This document shows positions 11,300 through 22,616 of a stretch of DNA of 64,000 nt, piece by piece (the first letter of the stretch is position 1; the number at the start of each line of letters is the position of its first letter). The stretch spans positions 638,297-702,296 of the forward strand of contig JXTC01000028.1 of the NCBI GenBank assembly GCA_002914845.1, read 5' to 3'. Source of the stretch: Trema orientale. Taxonomy: Eukaryota > Streptophyta > Magnoliopsida > Rosales > Cannabaceae. The position numbers and the translations under genes were made by a program. The notes under the pieces are model-generated. The model was given only the letters and a program-made list of their open reading frames with translations. It searched no databases and was not told the origin of the DNA.

Positions 11300-12223
11300 T
11301 AGGGGTGTAAAAAGAGTCCGAAAGCCTAAAACCTAATGGGCTAGCTCGAAAAAAGCCTGATTCGAACTCGGCCCGAACCCAACATGGTCTGAGCCCGGCT
11401 CGAACCTGATTATCCTTAAGGCTGGGCTTGGGCCTAGTACTTTTCACATGAACCTGGCCCGAAGCCTGAGCTTGAAACCCAAACTTAAAACCCGATTTAA
11501 AAAGGCCGAAACTCAAAAAATATAATAATTTTTTTTTATAAAAAAGTCTGAATTTGATACCCAAAGTTTTAAAAATGCTATATATTCTAAGTGAAAATGT
11601 GACTTACTATTTATAAATAGTCAAAAAAATATTTTAATTATATGATATTAAAATCTTTCAATAATAGTTAATTTTTTAAAATAATGCAAGACTTGATATC
11701 CGATTTAGAATACCTTATAGAAGAAGATGATTCTGATTCCAATATTCAAGGTGATAAAAATGGAGAGGATGAAGTCTTTGAAGTTTAGTTGTTTCATTTT
11801 GTCATTTGTTTTTTAATAATATTTCATTAGCTTTTCTTATTTATATTTCGAAGAAATATTCCCCAAGTTGTTGGTTCTTAAATTTGTGAGTTGAATAATT
11901 TTGAATGAGTTTTTCTAAGTTAAAGTATAAGTATTGTTTTCTAATTATGCTAAAAAAAATTCTTTCACTATTTCCTTATTGCAATGTATATATATGTGTA
12001 TATACATATATTAACTTGGGTTCCAAAAGCCCGAAGGTTAAACTCGACCTGAACATAAAGCCCGAAGCCTTTAGGATTGGGCTTTGGGCATGACTTTTAC
12101 TAATTTAAACTCGACTCGGCCCAGCCCGAAACCTTCTTAAAGCCCAAAAGCCCAAGTCCGAGTCCGCCCAAACCCAAAAACTTGGGTTTGGGCTGGGCTT
12201 GGGCCGCCCGATTTACACCCCTA
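11300..12223. mobile_element. hAT-type non-autonomous transposon with 8-bp TSD
   Basis: Ends are TAGGGGTGTAAA and TTTACACCCCTA, a perfect 12-bp terminal inverted repeat. Perfect 8-bp target duplications CTTACCAT lie at 11292-11299 and 12224-12231. Both size and end sequence fit the hAT superfamily. GC-rich subterminal tracts of 'gggcttgggc/gcccgaacccg' type occupy about 200 bp at each end and contrast with the AT-rich core. No transposase is encoded, so it would depend on an autonomous relative. Confidence 0.85.
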
Positions 12224-12231
12224 CTTACCAT

Positions 12232-13379
12232 TGACGATATATAGGACATACAATTCTCTTTTTACGAAATATGAAACACTATTGTTTCTCTTGATAGTCA
12301 TATTATAAACAGAATTTTCGAAACCTATTTAGGGCAATCGCTAAATTATCTTTTCTATTTTTGTTTGTGGATATGTGTTGTTTCATCTATTAGAAAGTGA
12401 GAACTTCTTATAATTACTTCTTCTGAGTAAGGAAAATAAAAACCTCGATAATTTTATGGACTTTCGTTTTATTACTTATTTTAATTAGTGATTTTCTATA
12501 CGTAAACAACGTTTATTAATTAATTGTTAAAGGGTATTAGTGCACTTGAATTAACTAGTTTTGATCGAGGAGTGGAGTATATAGTGCACTTGAATTAGCT
12601 AGTTTTGATCAAGGAGTGGAGTGTATTCGAGCTAATACATTTGGGTGGGGAGGCACAAATTTGTTCTTAACACAAAATGAAAAATTAACTGTCAAAGGGC
12701 CTAGCTTATTTGTGCCTTTGAACTACAAATTTTGATTGTTTGCCAGCGGAATATATAGTAATGTTTTTGAATTTATTCGAAATTCTATATTTGAATTTTC
12801 AATTTTGTTGAAAAAGTCTGTTTTCATTTGCACAAAATTTTCCAAGGTTTCACATTGACTTTATGAATATATATTTTCTTTTGTGAAATGTACATTATTT
12901 TGTATTAAATTGATGGTAATTGGTGACAAAACCGTCCACGAAAATGGGCCATACAGAGAGACAAGAATATTTACAATTAGTTAGAGGGTTAATTTTATCT
13001 CTCTCTTTCCAATTTATTTCTAGTGATTTTTCCTTTTTTCTATTTCTATCATATATGCTACCTTAACAAAAGCTCTGTAGACTAGCTATATATGATGCAT
13101 CTACCGAGTATATATAGATCCGATTACTATATATTAGATGAGCAATTAAACTGAATTTTATCGATCGGCTGAGGTATGCCAATATTAAAATTTCAAGAAT
13201 CCGTTATAATTAACTTATGTATAGAGATAGCAGCTGTGGCTTTAGGTGGCCGCATAATCAACTTTTGTTGACAGATGTATCTGCATATCTGCGGCTAAAA
13301 ATGTTATACTGTTTTTAAAAGATTTTTAGAATCACTACGCAAAATATTTTTACCACTAATTTTTAACCGAGTTTGCTTT
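12232..13379. other. Intergenic stretch with a 44-bp tandem duplication
   Basis: Positions 12539-12582 and 12583-12626 are two copies of a 44-bp unit beginning agtgcacttgaatta, with few differences. No gene found elsewhere in the stretch. Confidence 0.6.
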
Positions 13380-13388
13380 TATTTACTA

Positions 13389-14921
13389 GGGAGATAATGA
13401 CATAAAAATACCTTAATTTTTAATTTTTTCCCTAAAAAAATCCTAATTTTTGAATTCTTACAAATTAATATCCTAACTTTTAAATTATTGTAAATTAATA
13501 CACTCAATTTCAAATTTCGGCAAAATAATACCTTTTGAATTTTACAAATTAATACTCTGACAATTGAAATTCCTGCAAATTAATAACTTGATATTTAAAA
13601 TTCACACAAATTTGTACCCTTTATGCCCAAGGAGAGTTTTATTTGCACCCTAAAAAAATATAAGAGCAGCTTTTTTAATAGTAAAATTACTATTTAGGAC
13701 ATATTGATGAAACTTTAAGATTAAAAGACACTCTATATCTTCCATAGTGCACCCCAAGATACTCTTCCTGGCAAGACCTCTTCATGCTACAGAAAACATT
13801 TTTGTTCATAGAAGAGTCTTGGAAGAAGCATGAAAAGTTAATCTTTTTATCCCAAAATAAGTTTTAATGAAAACATTAAAAGTTCCTAATAACATATGGA
13901 TCTATTTGTTTCAATTGTTTGTTTGTTTGTTTTTTATTTTTCTTATTGCTCCTCTACGATCTGTACTCCTACAGATCTTTCACAAATTTTAAGTAACTGA
14001 AAAAAAAATAAAAATTGCAAAGGCTTGTTGTAGAAAATAATATTTGTTAAAGCCAAAAAGGAGATTGAAATATAAAAGATTACAAAGAGCTCTTCTTTTC
14101 TTTATTTTGAATGATTCACAGAGAAATTTAATTAAAAAAGTAGAGAGATAGAAAATCACACAAGCTAGTTTGAGATCGACGAGGGTATGGATGGATGCCT
14201 AAAAATAGGGGGCTAATTTTGTCCATGTATTTTAATAGATTTATTAAGTTCTCTTTTTTTTGTCTTTCTATAAAAGTGAGGGATCTACATATTACATTGG
14301 CGTATCAATATAGTCCCTCTTATACCCAATTAACAAAATTTAATAGTAAAAAAACAGTGTTACACCTCATTAACTTAATAGAAGCTTATTACACACTAAT
14401 ACAATTTTTGAAAGATATTTATAATTAGTTCTGTTTATTTCTTTTCATTTAAAAAAACAAAAAAAGAAGGAAAGGTAAAATAATGGTAGATTGTAAAAAG
14501 ATAAAGTAGTAAAATGTGCTCTTTCTGTAATTTTAATCATCACTCAATTTATATTTTTTCGCAACGAATGCCAAAAAGAAATAATTATAAAATATTCTTA
14601 CAATATATCACTGTTTAAACATTTTTAATAAGTCAATGAGAAGTATTTACTTTTTTTAACTTATTGATAGTACAAATTTGTAAAAAAGAAAAAGAAAAAG
14701 AAATACGAAGTCAATATATTAATTTACAGAAATTATAAATATCAGGATATTAATTTACAGTATTCAAAAGTGAGGATATTAATTTGTAAAAATTATAAAT
14801 GTTAAGCTATTAATTTGTAGAACATTGAAAAATCAAGGTATTAATTTATAGGAGCTAAAAGGGCTTCTTTTTTTTTTGGCAGAAAAATTTAAAAATCAAG
14901 GTATTTTTATGTCATTGTCCC
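13389..14921. mobile_element. Mutator-like non-autonomous element with long repetitive inverted ends
   Basis: Perfect 9-bp target duplications TATTTACTA lie at 13380-13388 and 14922-14930. The ends (gggagataatgacataaaa on the left, ttttatgtcattgtccc on the right) begin inverted repeats of roughly 250 bp. Each arm is itself an array of diverged units of about 27-30 bp of the form 'rtattaatttrya-aaatt'. The central kilobase (about 13650-14690) is AT-rich without transposase. TSD length and long inverted repeats fit the Mutator superfamily. Confidence 0.75.
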
Positions 14922-14930
14922 TATTTACTA

Positions 14931-16645
14931 GTCTGATTAATTCTCAAGTTTTTAGTTTTTACTAGCTTATTTTGTCCTTATATCATAAAGTTATTGATTT
15001 TCATGTAACATGTGATGTCCCATGATAATTAAGAATGAGATGTACTTGGGATTACAAGAAAAAATGTTATGAATTTGAATAGGCATGAATTTGAATAGGC
15101 ATTTTTTGAAAATCTTAAGACAGTAAAACCAAAGCATACAATTTCTACATATGGCAGGTGCTAGCAAATTGTATCAGAATCAATCCCAACCAGAATTTTG
15201 TAGTTTTCCATATGATTTGAGAATTGGAAATATTAGGTCATAATAGGATGCCTTTAACTTTTGAATAATGCTCGGTATCCCAAAAGCTTTACTAAATTTT
15301 TAACACCAGCATACTTGGTATGTGAGTTGGCAACATTTAATTTATGAATAAGATTACTTTATTTGTAATAAGTTCTAATACATCAATTGAATAGTGATAA
15401 CTTATATGTTACACGTATTTGTATAAAAATTTTGTACAAATTTTTGTATATCCTGCATCATCCTTAATATATAAATATGTAGATAAGTATTAGACAGCTG
15501 CGAAACACTTAAATCAAAGCAAATAATGTCTTCCATATATAATTAACTTGAGAGGAAATAGACTTAATTTCAGCTTGTACTTTTTTCTTCCATATCCTTC
15601 AATCCTCAAAGGAGGCATTTTAACTTTGGTAACTAAGTAAATTCAAGACACAAAAATGAAGTGCAGTGCAGGAAAAGTGAGTAATTTATTTGAGAAGATA
15701 TTGAATTGATTGTCCCTACTTTGGTTCAAAAAACAAAGAAAGTGTCCTCACCTCAATCCCAATTTCGAGTCCTCACGGGGTCATTCACATCACATGGAGT
15801 TTTGTCGTTTTGTTTAATTAAATATCGTAGGCGCGAATGAGTTGTGTTCTTAGAGATTGACTCATTCTAAGTTTGGACAAAAAAAAGAGATATAAAAACT
15901 TGTTATTTGTACATAAATACCTTTTTTTCATCACATTCTATATTTAGAATTTTCTAATTTTCCATTATAAAATACTCTAATTTCTTTTTAAAAAAAAAGA
16001 GTTTTTAAGTATATAATGTGAAACGTAAGTTTGAATTTACTAATTGAATGATGACTAATTAGTATAAAATTAATAACTTGGTGTACGGAAATTCGATCCA
16101 CTATTTGGGGAAGAAATAAAAAATAACTCTGTGACCAGTAGGAAAAGTGTAGAAGTGAAAGCAGAGAGATTGAACATGGCTTCAAATGCTGTAACAAATT
16201 ATTATGCTTTGGGACTGCTGCAAATTATAACATTATTTCAACCATATTATATTATACACCAAAGTCTCAAAAATCTTCCAATATATGAACGACAGCAAGA
16301 TGGAAAGAAGAAAAGAAGACTGTTCAAATATTTTTGATGGAAAGAAAATTAATGCCTACTTGCATAGTAGTGAAAGTCCTAATCGAGGAGTGTATATGTA
16401 TGGGGACAATTTACAAAGAAGAAGCAAAGCAATATAGTAGAGTAGTCGTCAGATTCATTCATTAGATCGTCCACAAGACCCGAACTTTAACACAAGGCCC
16501 GACAAAACACGAACATGTCCACTACTATTCTCACCTCAGTTTCATCTTAGGATATCTCATGTCTCCGAGCAAAAATGGAGGCTTCACCCACCCCCCCATC
16601 CCATCATTCTCTTATCTACATACCTTTTCACTTTCATTTGCCCAT
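14931..16645. other. Intergenic stretch, no gene seen
   Basis: No supported coding frame on either strand. Short direct repeat 'gaatttgaataggcat' twice at 15070-15102. Confidence 0.4.
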
Positions 16646-16651
16646 GTGACT

Positions 16652-16654
16652 CTC

Positions 16655-16694
<40 letters not shown>
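16652..16694. repeat. CT microsatellite
   Basis: A run of CT dinucleotides that ends shortly before a TA run; simple sequence repeat only. Confidence 0.9.
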
Positions 16695-16699
<5 letters not shown>

Positions 16700-16717
16700 A
16701 TATATATATATGAGCAA

Positions 16718-16919
16718 CAATCCTAGATATATTTTTTTTTACCTATGCATAAGTATCATTTTGGTCAATAAAAATTTATTATGTATATTTTTTTATAGTA
16801 AAAAATAAGAGAGAGAAATAGTACGTCTTTTCATGTTAGCCGTTAGATCATCATCTAATGATAATCTAATAGCTAAAAAAAATACCTACACATAGATAAA
16901 AAAAATACCTATTAGATTG
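16718..16919. mobile_element. MITE of the five-copy family, copy 4
   Basis: The ends carry 'ttttttacctatgcataagta' on the left and 'acatagataaaaaaaatacc' on the right. The internal 'tagccgttagatcatcatc' at about 16849 marks family membership. A TA microsatellite (about 16929-16970) follows immediately. Confidence 0.55.
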
Positions 16920-16923
16920 ATAA

Positions 16924-16928
<5 letters not shown>

Positions 16929-16970
<42 letters not shown>
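16929..16970. repeat. TA microsatellite
   Basis: Uninterrupted TA dinucleotides directly after the MITE copy 4 right end. Confidence 0.9.
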
Positions 16971-16974
<4 letters not shown>

Positions 16975-16979
16975 ATAGT

Positions 16980-17510
16980 AATATAGAAAAATTACATCAC
17001 CATTCCAGTATTTGACAGAGCTAGAAATTTTTTTCACTGGGATTTAGACTCAAACAAAAGAATAAATTGTTATCAAATACTACAATTGTCCCAAAAACTT
17101 TTTGTGCTTTGAAAATCTTATATGAAAACTTTATTGTCATGACCATTGAAAATCTCTTTCTCAATATATAGAAATAAATTGTCATCCATTAAAAGAGCAC
17201 TCCATGCAAATTCTATTAAGCTAATTGAAGACTTTAATTAAATTGTGCTAAATATGAACTCTAAGGGGATGGTGGCCATCACAAGTTTATGGCTTTTTTA
17301 TTTATTTAAATTTACTTAATTCAATTCAACTTATTCAAACATAAACAGAAAACTACACATTTTTTTCGAATGATAAAAATCTAAAGTAATATGTGCTAGT
17401 TAATTATATTTGTGGGAGTAATAATATTTTAGTGGGGGCTTAGTTACAAGTTTTATATAAAAATTTGTATATATATATATATACATAATTTTATAAGTAC
17501 ATATATTTAT
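16980..17510. other. Intergenic stretch
   Basis: No gene seen; ends in a TA-rich run around 17468-17483. Confidence 0.4.
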
Positions 17511-17516
17511 AGGCAC

Positions 17517-17758
17517 TAATCTAGTAGATTTTTTTTTGACCTATCTATAAGTATTGCTTTACTCAATTAAATTTATTATGCACGTCTTTTTATGATAAAA
17601 AGTAGAGAGAAAAAAATATTAAATAATTTGTATTTATTGTTATTATTTTATTTTTCTCCAACTACGCAAATCATAGTAGCCGTTAGATAATAATTCAACG
17701 ACCTAAAATAAAAACCTTATAGATAGGTAAAAAAAAAGTAAAAAATACCTACTTGATC
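17517..17758. mobile_element. MITE of the five-copy family, copy 5
   Basis: Left end 'ctagtagatttttttttgac' followed by ctatctataagta, right end 'ttatagataggtaaaaaaaa' followed by aaaatacctactt, form inverted repeats. The internal tagccgttagataataattc at about 17679 matches copies 2-4. Confidence 0.6.
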
Positions 17759-17955
17759 ATGGACCATATTTATATATATAGATATAATATTTTAAAATTT
17801 TAATAGGGGCTTCGCCCATTAATGGCTTCGCACCTGTGACTCCAATTAATATAATGTATGTTAATACGGAAACGCCTCCTGAACTGAAAATATTTACAAA
17901 TGACAGTACACTTGAGAATTCAAAGAAATTATGCAACATTAATCTTCACTATAAT

Positions 17956-20413
17956 TGTAAAAACCCATATTACTTGAGGGTATTTTAGTAATCTTGATGA
18001 GCAAAAAAAAAAAAGAAAGAAGAAAACAGAGAGATCAATATCTCTCTCTCCTTCATGATCTTCATCACTCACCCATCATCACTCTCATCTCCTTCTCTAC
18101 TGCACAACACTGATGCTCATTAGAGCCAACCTAGATCCGGAGCTCTGAGCAGCCACTCCTCGGGCGACGATGAAGTCCTGCTACCAACCACCGTAGCTCG
18201 CCGCACCGCATAAGCCCGAGATACTGCTCGTGTAACTTTGTCCATTCATGAAGCTCCGACCACATCTCTCTATCATCGAGTACTGTCACCATATGGGATC
18301 GAACCACAGTTCCTTAAAATGCCCCCCCACTAGAGTAGCAATGCCGAAAAATGCTCGAGACAACGGCATCGATGGAATAAGAGCCGTGAATTGAAATCGT
18401 CATCGCACCTTACTCTGACCACCCCAGGGGCTGAAATTGGTCTCGTTCTCTTCGTGTCCTTGCAAGCTTTTCGAAGGTAATCATCTTGCCTCCTAACTCA
18501 GCTCCATTGAAGATTTTCCGTAATTGATAATTTTGAGTATTTTCAGTATTAAGTGTCTACTTTTAATCGGAAACTCAGAATGCAATTTCATGATTGTATT
18601 TTAATTTTACTCACAAAAATATGAAAAATGATATATATTGACTATGTTCGGAAACCGGCATGAAAAAGAGATTGGACGGCATTGATTTTGCCTCGTTTTA
18701 TGTGACACCAGATCGGGTTTCAGTTATTACCCGAATTGGTCAAGTTATATGTCTAACCTAGCTAATTTGGGTGCTAGAAATTCAGTAGTGATATCCATTT
18801 CTCCATTTAAGACTCCATTAAAAAAACAACATTTCAAAACGGACGATTTAAAATTCAAAAACGATCCCCGACCCTCTTAATGACCACCAAATGACGTCAA
18901 ATACTTTTAATAGTACTGTAGCACTATCTAGTCACTCGATTGAGGTAGAGATTCGATTACTTGATCTTAAAATTAGTTTTTTTTTTTAATTTTCATATAT
19001 TTTGATTAAATATAGAAATTTGTGAAATATTTGATAAAACTGTGATTTATACATGATTTGATATTTAAACTGCATGGGAGGTATGTCACACTGGTTAGTG
19101 TGCCAAATTATTTTATTTTAGAATTGTTTTCTGCATGAACTGGATTTTATTGATTTTGATTAAAATGATTGTTGTGCTACCGAAATTTTTATAAAATCCA
19201 ATTTGAATAAGAATTTAGTTTTGAGAACTGAACTTGATTGATTGAAAATACTGCATGGTCTATTTTGGCATTTTGTGGAAAACAGTACATATTCTCATTC
19301 CTGTCATCCATATAGCATTGTATGCATTCATTGCATATACGCAGCTGACGGACTTACGGTACCCCTACTGGGTGCACGGACCTACAGTGCACTATCTAAG
19401 GTGCTCGGACTACATATCATACTCACGGTTACCAACTTAGGTGACTCAGACACTGTACACATGTGAAATTACTCACTTAGGGTGGCTCACACTATATTAC
19501 GTACTTACGGTTACCAGTCTTTAGTAGCTCAGACTTATCATTGATTGTATTACCTGCTATGTGCTTAACTTGAATAAATATATACTCAATTTGATGTGAT
19601 GTTTTATAAAGGTTTGGAATGTTTGAACCTTTAGAAAATGATTTTATTTTGAGACTATATTTTACAATAGTTTGGAATATTTAAACTTTTGTGAATGACT
19701 TTGACTTGAGATAATGTTTTACAATGGTTTGAAAGATTTAAACCCCTGGATAATGTTTTCAATTGGATTTCTGAAAACCGTTTGAATAATTTAACTGACC
19801 ATGTAGGATTTTGAAGGTAAGTATTTTATTCCAGTTAAAAATTTGTAATTGAATTTCTACTAAGTATTCAAGTGCTTACCCCCCTACTTCTCCCATTTTC
19901 AGGTATTTGTGTATTTGAGGTAGTGGTCTCAATGGTTAGACAAGCTATTTAACTTGTGCCTGTAGTCATGTTTCTTTTACCTGGTGGGTGTCTATATCTT
20001 GTTTGATTTTCTTTTCTCGTTCATATATTTAGCCAAGTTAGTTTATTTACTAAGTAGATGTATGAAGATAGTTTTGTTACTGAAGTGAGTACTTTGAACT
20101 ACAGATGATTTTATATAAGTTGTTTGGGCATTGTACCTAAGCTTTTAATTGAACTCATTTTATCGAACTTCACGATTTTAAATAAAAAGTTTCTAAATAA
20201 ATTAAATAGAATTCCTCTAAATTTTAAGTGTATATTTTCTCGAGAAATTAAAAGTAATGAGAGGATTCATAATTTTGAAATTTACTTACTTTTGATAACT
20301 AAAACTTAAAATTTCTAAGTACTTGATTTTCTGAAATTTTAGAAAATCACTATTTATCACTGTTTTAACTTAAAATTACTAAAAATCACGATTTTGGATT
20401 TCTGATCATGACA
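17956..20413 (+). mobile_element. Solo LTR (probably Ty3/gypsy, Tekay/Del-like)
   Basis: The block begins TGTAAAAACCCATATTACTT, ends ...GATCATGACA, and is flanked by perfect 5-bp duplications ATAAT (17951-17955 and 20414-20418), as for an LTR-retrotransposon insertion. No internal region, primer site or second LTR is present, so it is a solo LTR left by recombination between two LTRs. The start sequence with 'gagggtattttagtaat' and the late 'cttaccccc..ttttcaggta' segment resemble long chromovirus LTRs; that lineage call is inference. It contains a GC-richer stretch (18050-18480) and two internal tandem arrays. Small open frames inside are not genes. Confidence 0.8.
19335..19545. repeat. Imperfect tandem array inside the solo LTR
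   Basis: Units such as 'cacggttaccaacttaggtg' followed by actcagac, 'acggttaccagtctttagta' followed by gctcagac, and 'ctactgggtgcacggacc' repeat with a period of roughly 60-75 bp. A second, weaker array follows at 19605-19790 (units containing 'gtttggaatrtttraac'). Confidence 0.55.
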
Positions 20414-21291
20414 ATAATCAGTTGAACTTAATAAAATTTTTACTTTTATTAGAGTTAAATTTTCACTTAATAAAGAATTTTCACTTAATAAAGATATATG
20501 GTACTATTAAAGTATATAAAAATTAATAATGTAAAAGATTAATGTATATAGATAAACACCACAAGACAATTGATTTTTTGCGACAAAATTTATTAGCGAC
20601 AAAATAAAAATCTCTGCTAATACTTATTATTTGAGACGAAATTTAAAAAAATGGCCATTAATATTTGTCACAGGATAAGAATCATATAATAAAGTAGTCA
20701 TGGAAAAATAGTATATTTCTAATAATAAAAGTTGTCACTGATAATTAATAAATTCCCTCCCATTTGGGTATGTTCCAATTTTATTAGCGAGAATTTTATC
20801 AAATCATCATAGATATTTTATTATTTGCGGCAAAATTTAGTAAATTTCGCCACTAATAAATTAGGCCACTCAGCGAACAATTTATTTTTATAATTTTGTG
20901 GGCTAAATATATATGCATACTTTTGTAAAAGAATTATTAAGCAAATGTAAAACACGTAAAAATCTAACGAAAAAGTAATTTTTGATATTTATTCCTCTCA
21001 TTACAATGGCTTTCATTATTGGCTAGTCAATTACCTTTAGCTTAGCTTTCTTTGTGCTCCACTAATCTTGTGAAATTGAGTAGCATAAAAAACAATGAAG
21101 ACTTGAGATAGTTTATTACTTATCTTTCTTAATGCAGTTTCATATTTTCATCATGTGATTGGCCCATGACCTGGATATGTCAAGAGATTGGGTTAGTTGC
21201 ATCAAAGGGGGATTGTAATAAGCAAAGATTGTCTACCTTCACTTCTTTAGAGGCTTTAGTCCAAAGTTAGTCTCATTTTTTGAGCAAAAGG

Positions 21292-21542
21292 TGTAAGATT
21301 TATATAATAGATTGTTAAACCAAATACAATCCTAAGATCTATCATGCCAAATTGTCAGGAAAAGATTTGTCAAGAGAAAATCCGTGACTAACCTGAATCC
21401 ATTGTGTTTGACAGCAAAGGATGTGATCACGTAAGCGGAAGCGATTGATCAGTTAGAGCCTGAGGGTAGAAGGTCTTCNNNNNNNNNNNNNNNNNNNNNN
21501 NNNNNNNNNNNNNNNNNNNNNNNNNNNNNNNNNNNNCTAACA
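21292..21542 (-). repeat. 3' LTR of copia copy 1, with assembly gap inside
   Basis: It begins tgtaagatttatataata and ends ctaaca in plus-strand orientation. The first 187 bp (21292-21478) match the other LTR with five differences counted by eye. The rest is replaced by 58 N and only the last 6 bases are present. The intact partner is 506 bp long. Confidence 0.9.
21479..21536. other. Assembly gap (58 N)
   Basis: The gap falls inside the 3' LTR of copia copy 1. Comparison with the intact LTR at 27275-27780 shows that about 313 bp belong here, so the gap length is not the real distance. Confidence 0.95.
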
Positions 21543-21557
21543 ATCTCCCACTTGGGC
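21543..21557 (-). promoter_or_regulatory. Polypurine tract of copia copy 1
   Basis: On the element's sense strand this reads GCCCAAGTGGGAGAT directly before the 3' LTR, the place and composition expected for the plus-strand DNA primer. Confidence 0.7.
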
Positions 21558-22003
21558 TACATAAGTTTTTCCTGAGACAATTATATAATGAAAACTTGAG
21601 TGCGCACTTTATTGCTGCCTGTTAAGAAATTTTCCCTTAAGACAATCTGAACCATTTTGTATATCAACATGGAACCAAAGTGGCCTTCATTGCACTTAGG
21701 TAGGCAACTAAACCCATCAATGATTACCAAATCAATGCACGTAATGACACAGATCAAGTATGGATGTGTGGCATGGAAATTACACGAAAAGTAATCTTAC
21801 ATGCCTATTTCCATTTGGTCATTCTTTATGATTCCAACGAATCCACCTTAGTCTTTTACTTTATGCAAAACTGCAACTTTATGCAAAACAGCAAATAGAA
21901 AGAAAATAAAATATAAATTCAGAGTATAAAAGAAAACTATCACTTTATTGATATCAAATAACAAATGTGTCTGTCACAAGAGAACTCGTAAATCTAACTC
22001 CCA

Positions 22004-22525
22004 CTAAACCTGAACATCTTTAAATAGTACAACACCCATATGAGCAGTATGCTCATGAAACACCTTAGGCGTTAGATCTTTGGTGAGCAGATCCACCAAC
22101 ATGGAGTTAGTTCCGATATGTTCTATAGACACTAGGTTACTCTGAACTCTTTCTTTAACAACTAGAAACTTAATGTCTATGTGTTTAGACTTTGACGAGC
22201 TTCTGTTGTTATTGGAATATAGGACGGCGGCTCTATTATCACAATAAATCTTCAATGGCTTCTCAATGCCATCGACAATTCGCAGCCCGGTGATAAAATT
22301 CCGCAGCCATATTCCTTGATTTGTTACCTCATGACAAGCTATAAACTCTGCCTCCATGGTGGATGAAGCTGTGAGCGTCTGCTTAACACTCTTCCATGAT
22401 ACAGCTTCTCTGGCAAGCAAGTAAATATAGCCTGAAGTGGATCTCTTACTATCTAGGCATCCAGCATAATCGGATTTGGAATACTCCCCGATCTCCAAAT
22501 GATCAGATCTCCGATAAGTGAGCAT
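22004..22525 (-). pseudogene. Copia RNase H domain, broken off from the polyprotein
   Basis: A 173-residue frame with the copia RNase H signature: SDYAG (Asp19), the GYIYLL segment, SSTMEAEFIA (Glu58) and YCDNRAA (Asp96), then KHIDIKFLVVKE and a C-terminal segment ending near the 3' LTR. In copia elements this enzyme removes the RNA template after reverse transcription. It should be continuous with the reverse-transcriptase frame starting upstream, but about 90 bp between them contain a 2-bp deletion relative to the sister copy and a TGG-to-TAG change, so the domain is orphaned. The internal Met at its start is not a real initiation site. Confidence 0.85.
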
Positions 22526-22616
22526 GTAATCTTTTGTTCTCTGTAAATATCGTAAAACCCTCTTTGCTGCTGTCTAGTGATCCATACCAGGGTTGCTTAA
22601 ATATCTGCCTAACATT

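Noticed and set aside
19242..19466. Two overlapping 61-74 codon frames
   Set aside because: They lie in the internal tandem array of the solo LTR and show no domain.
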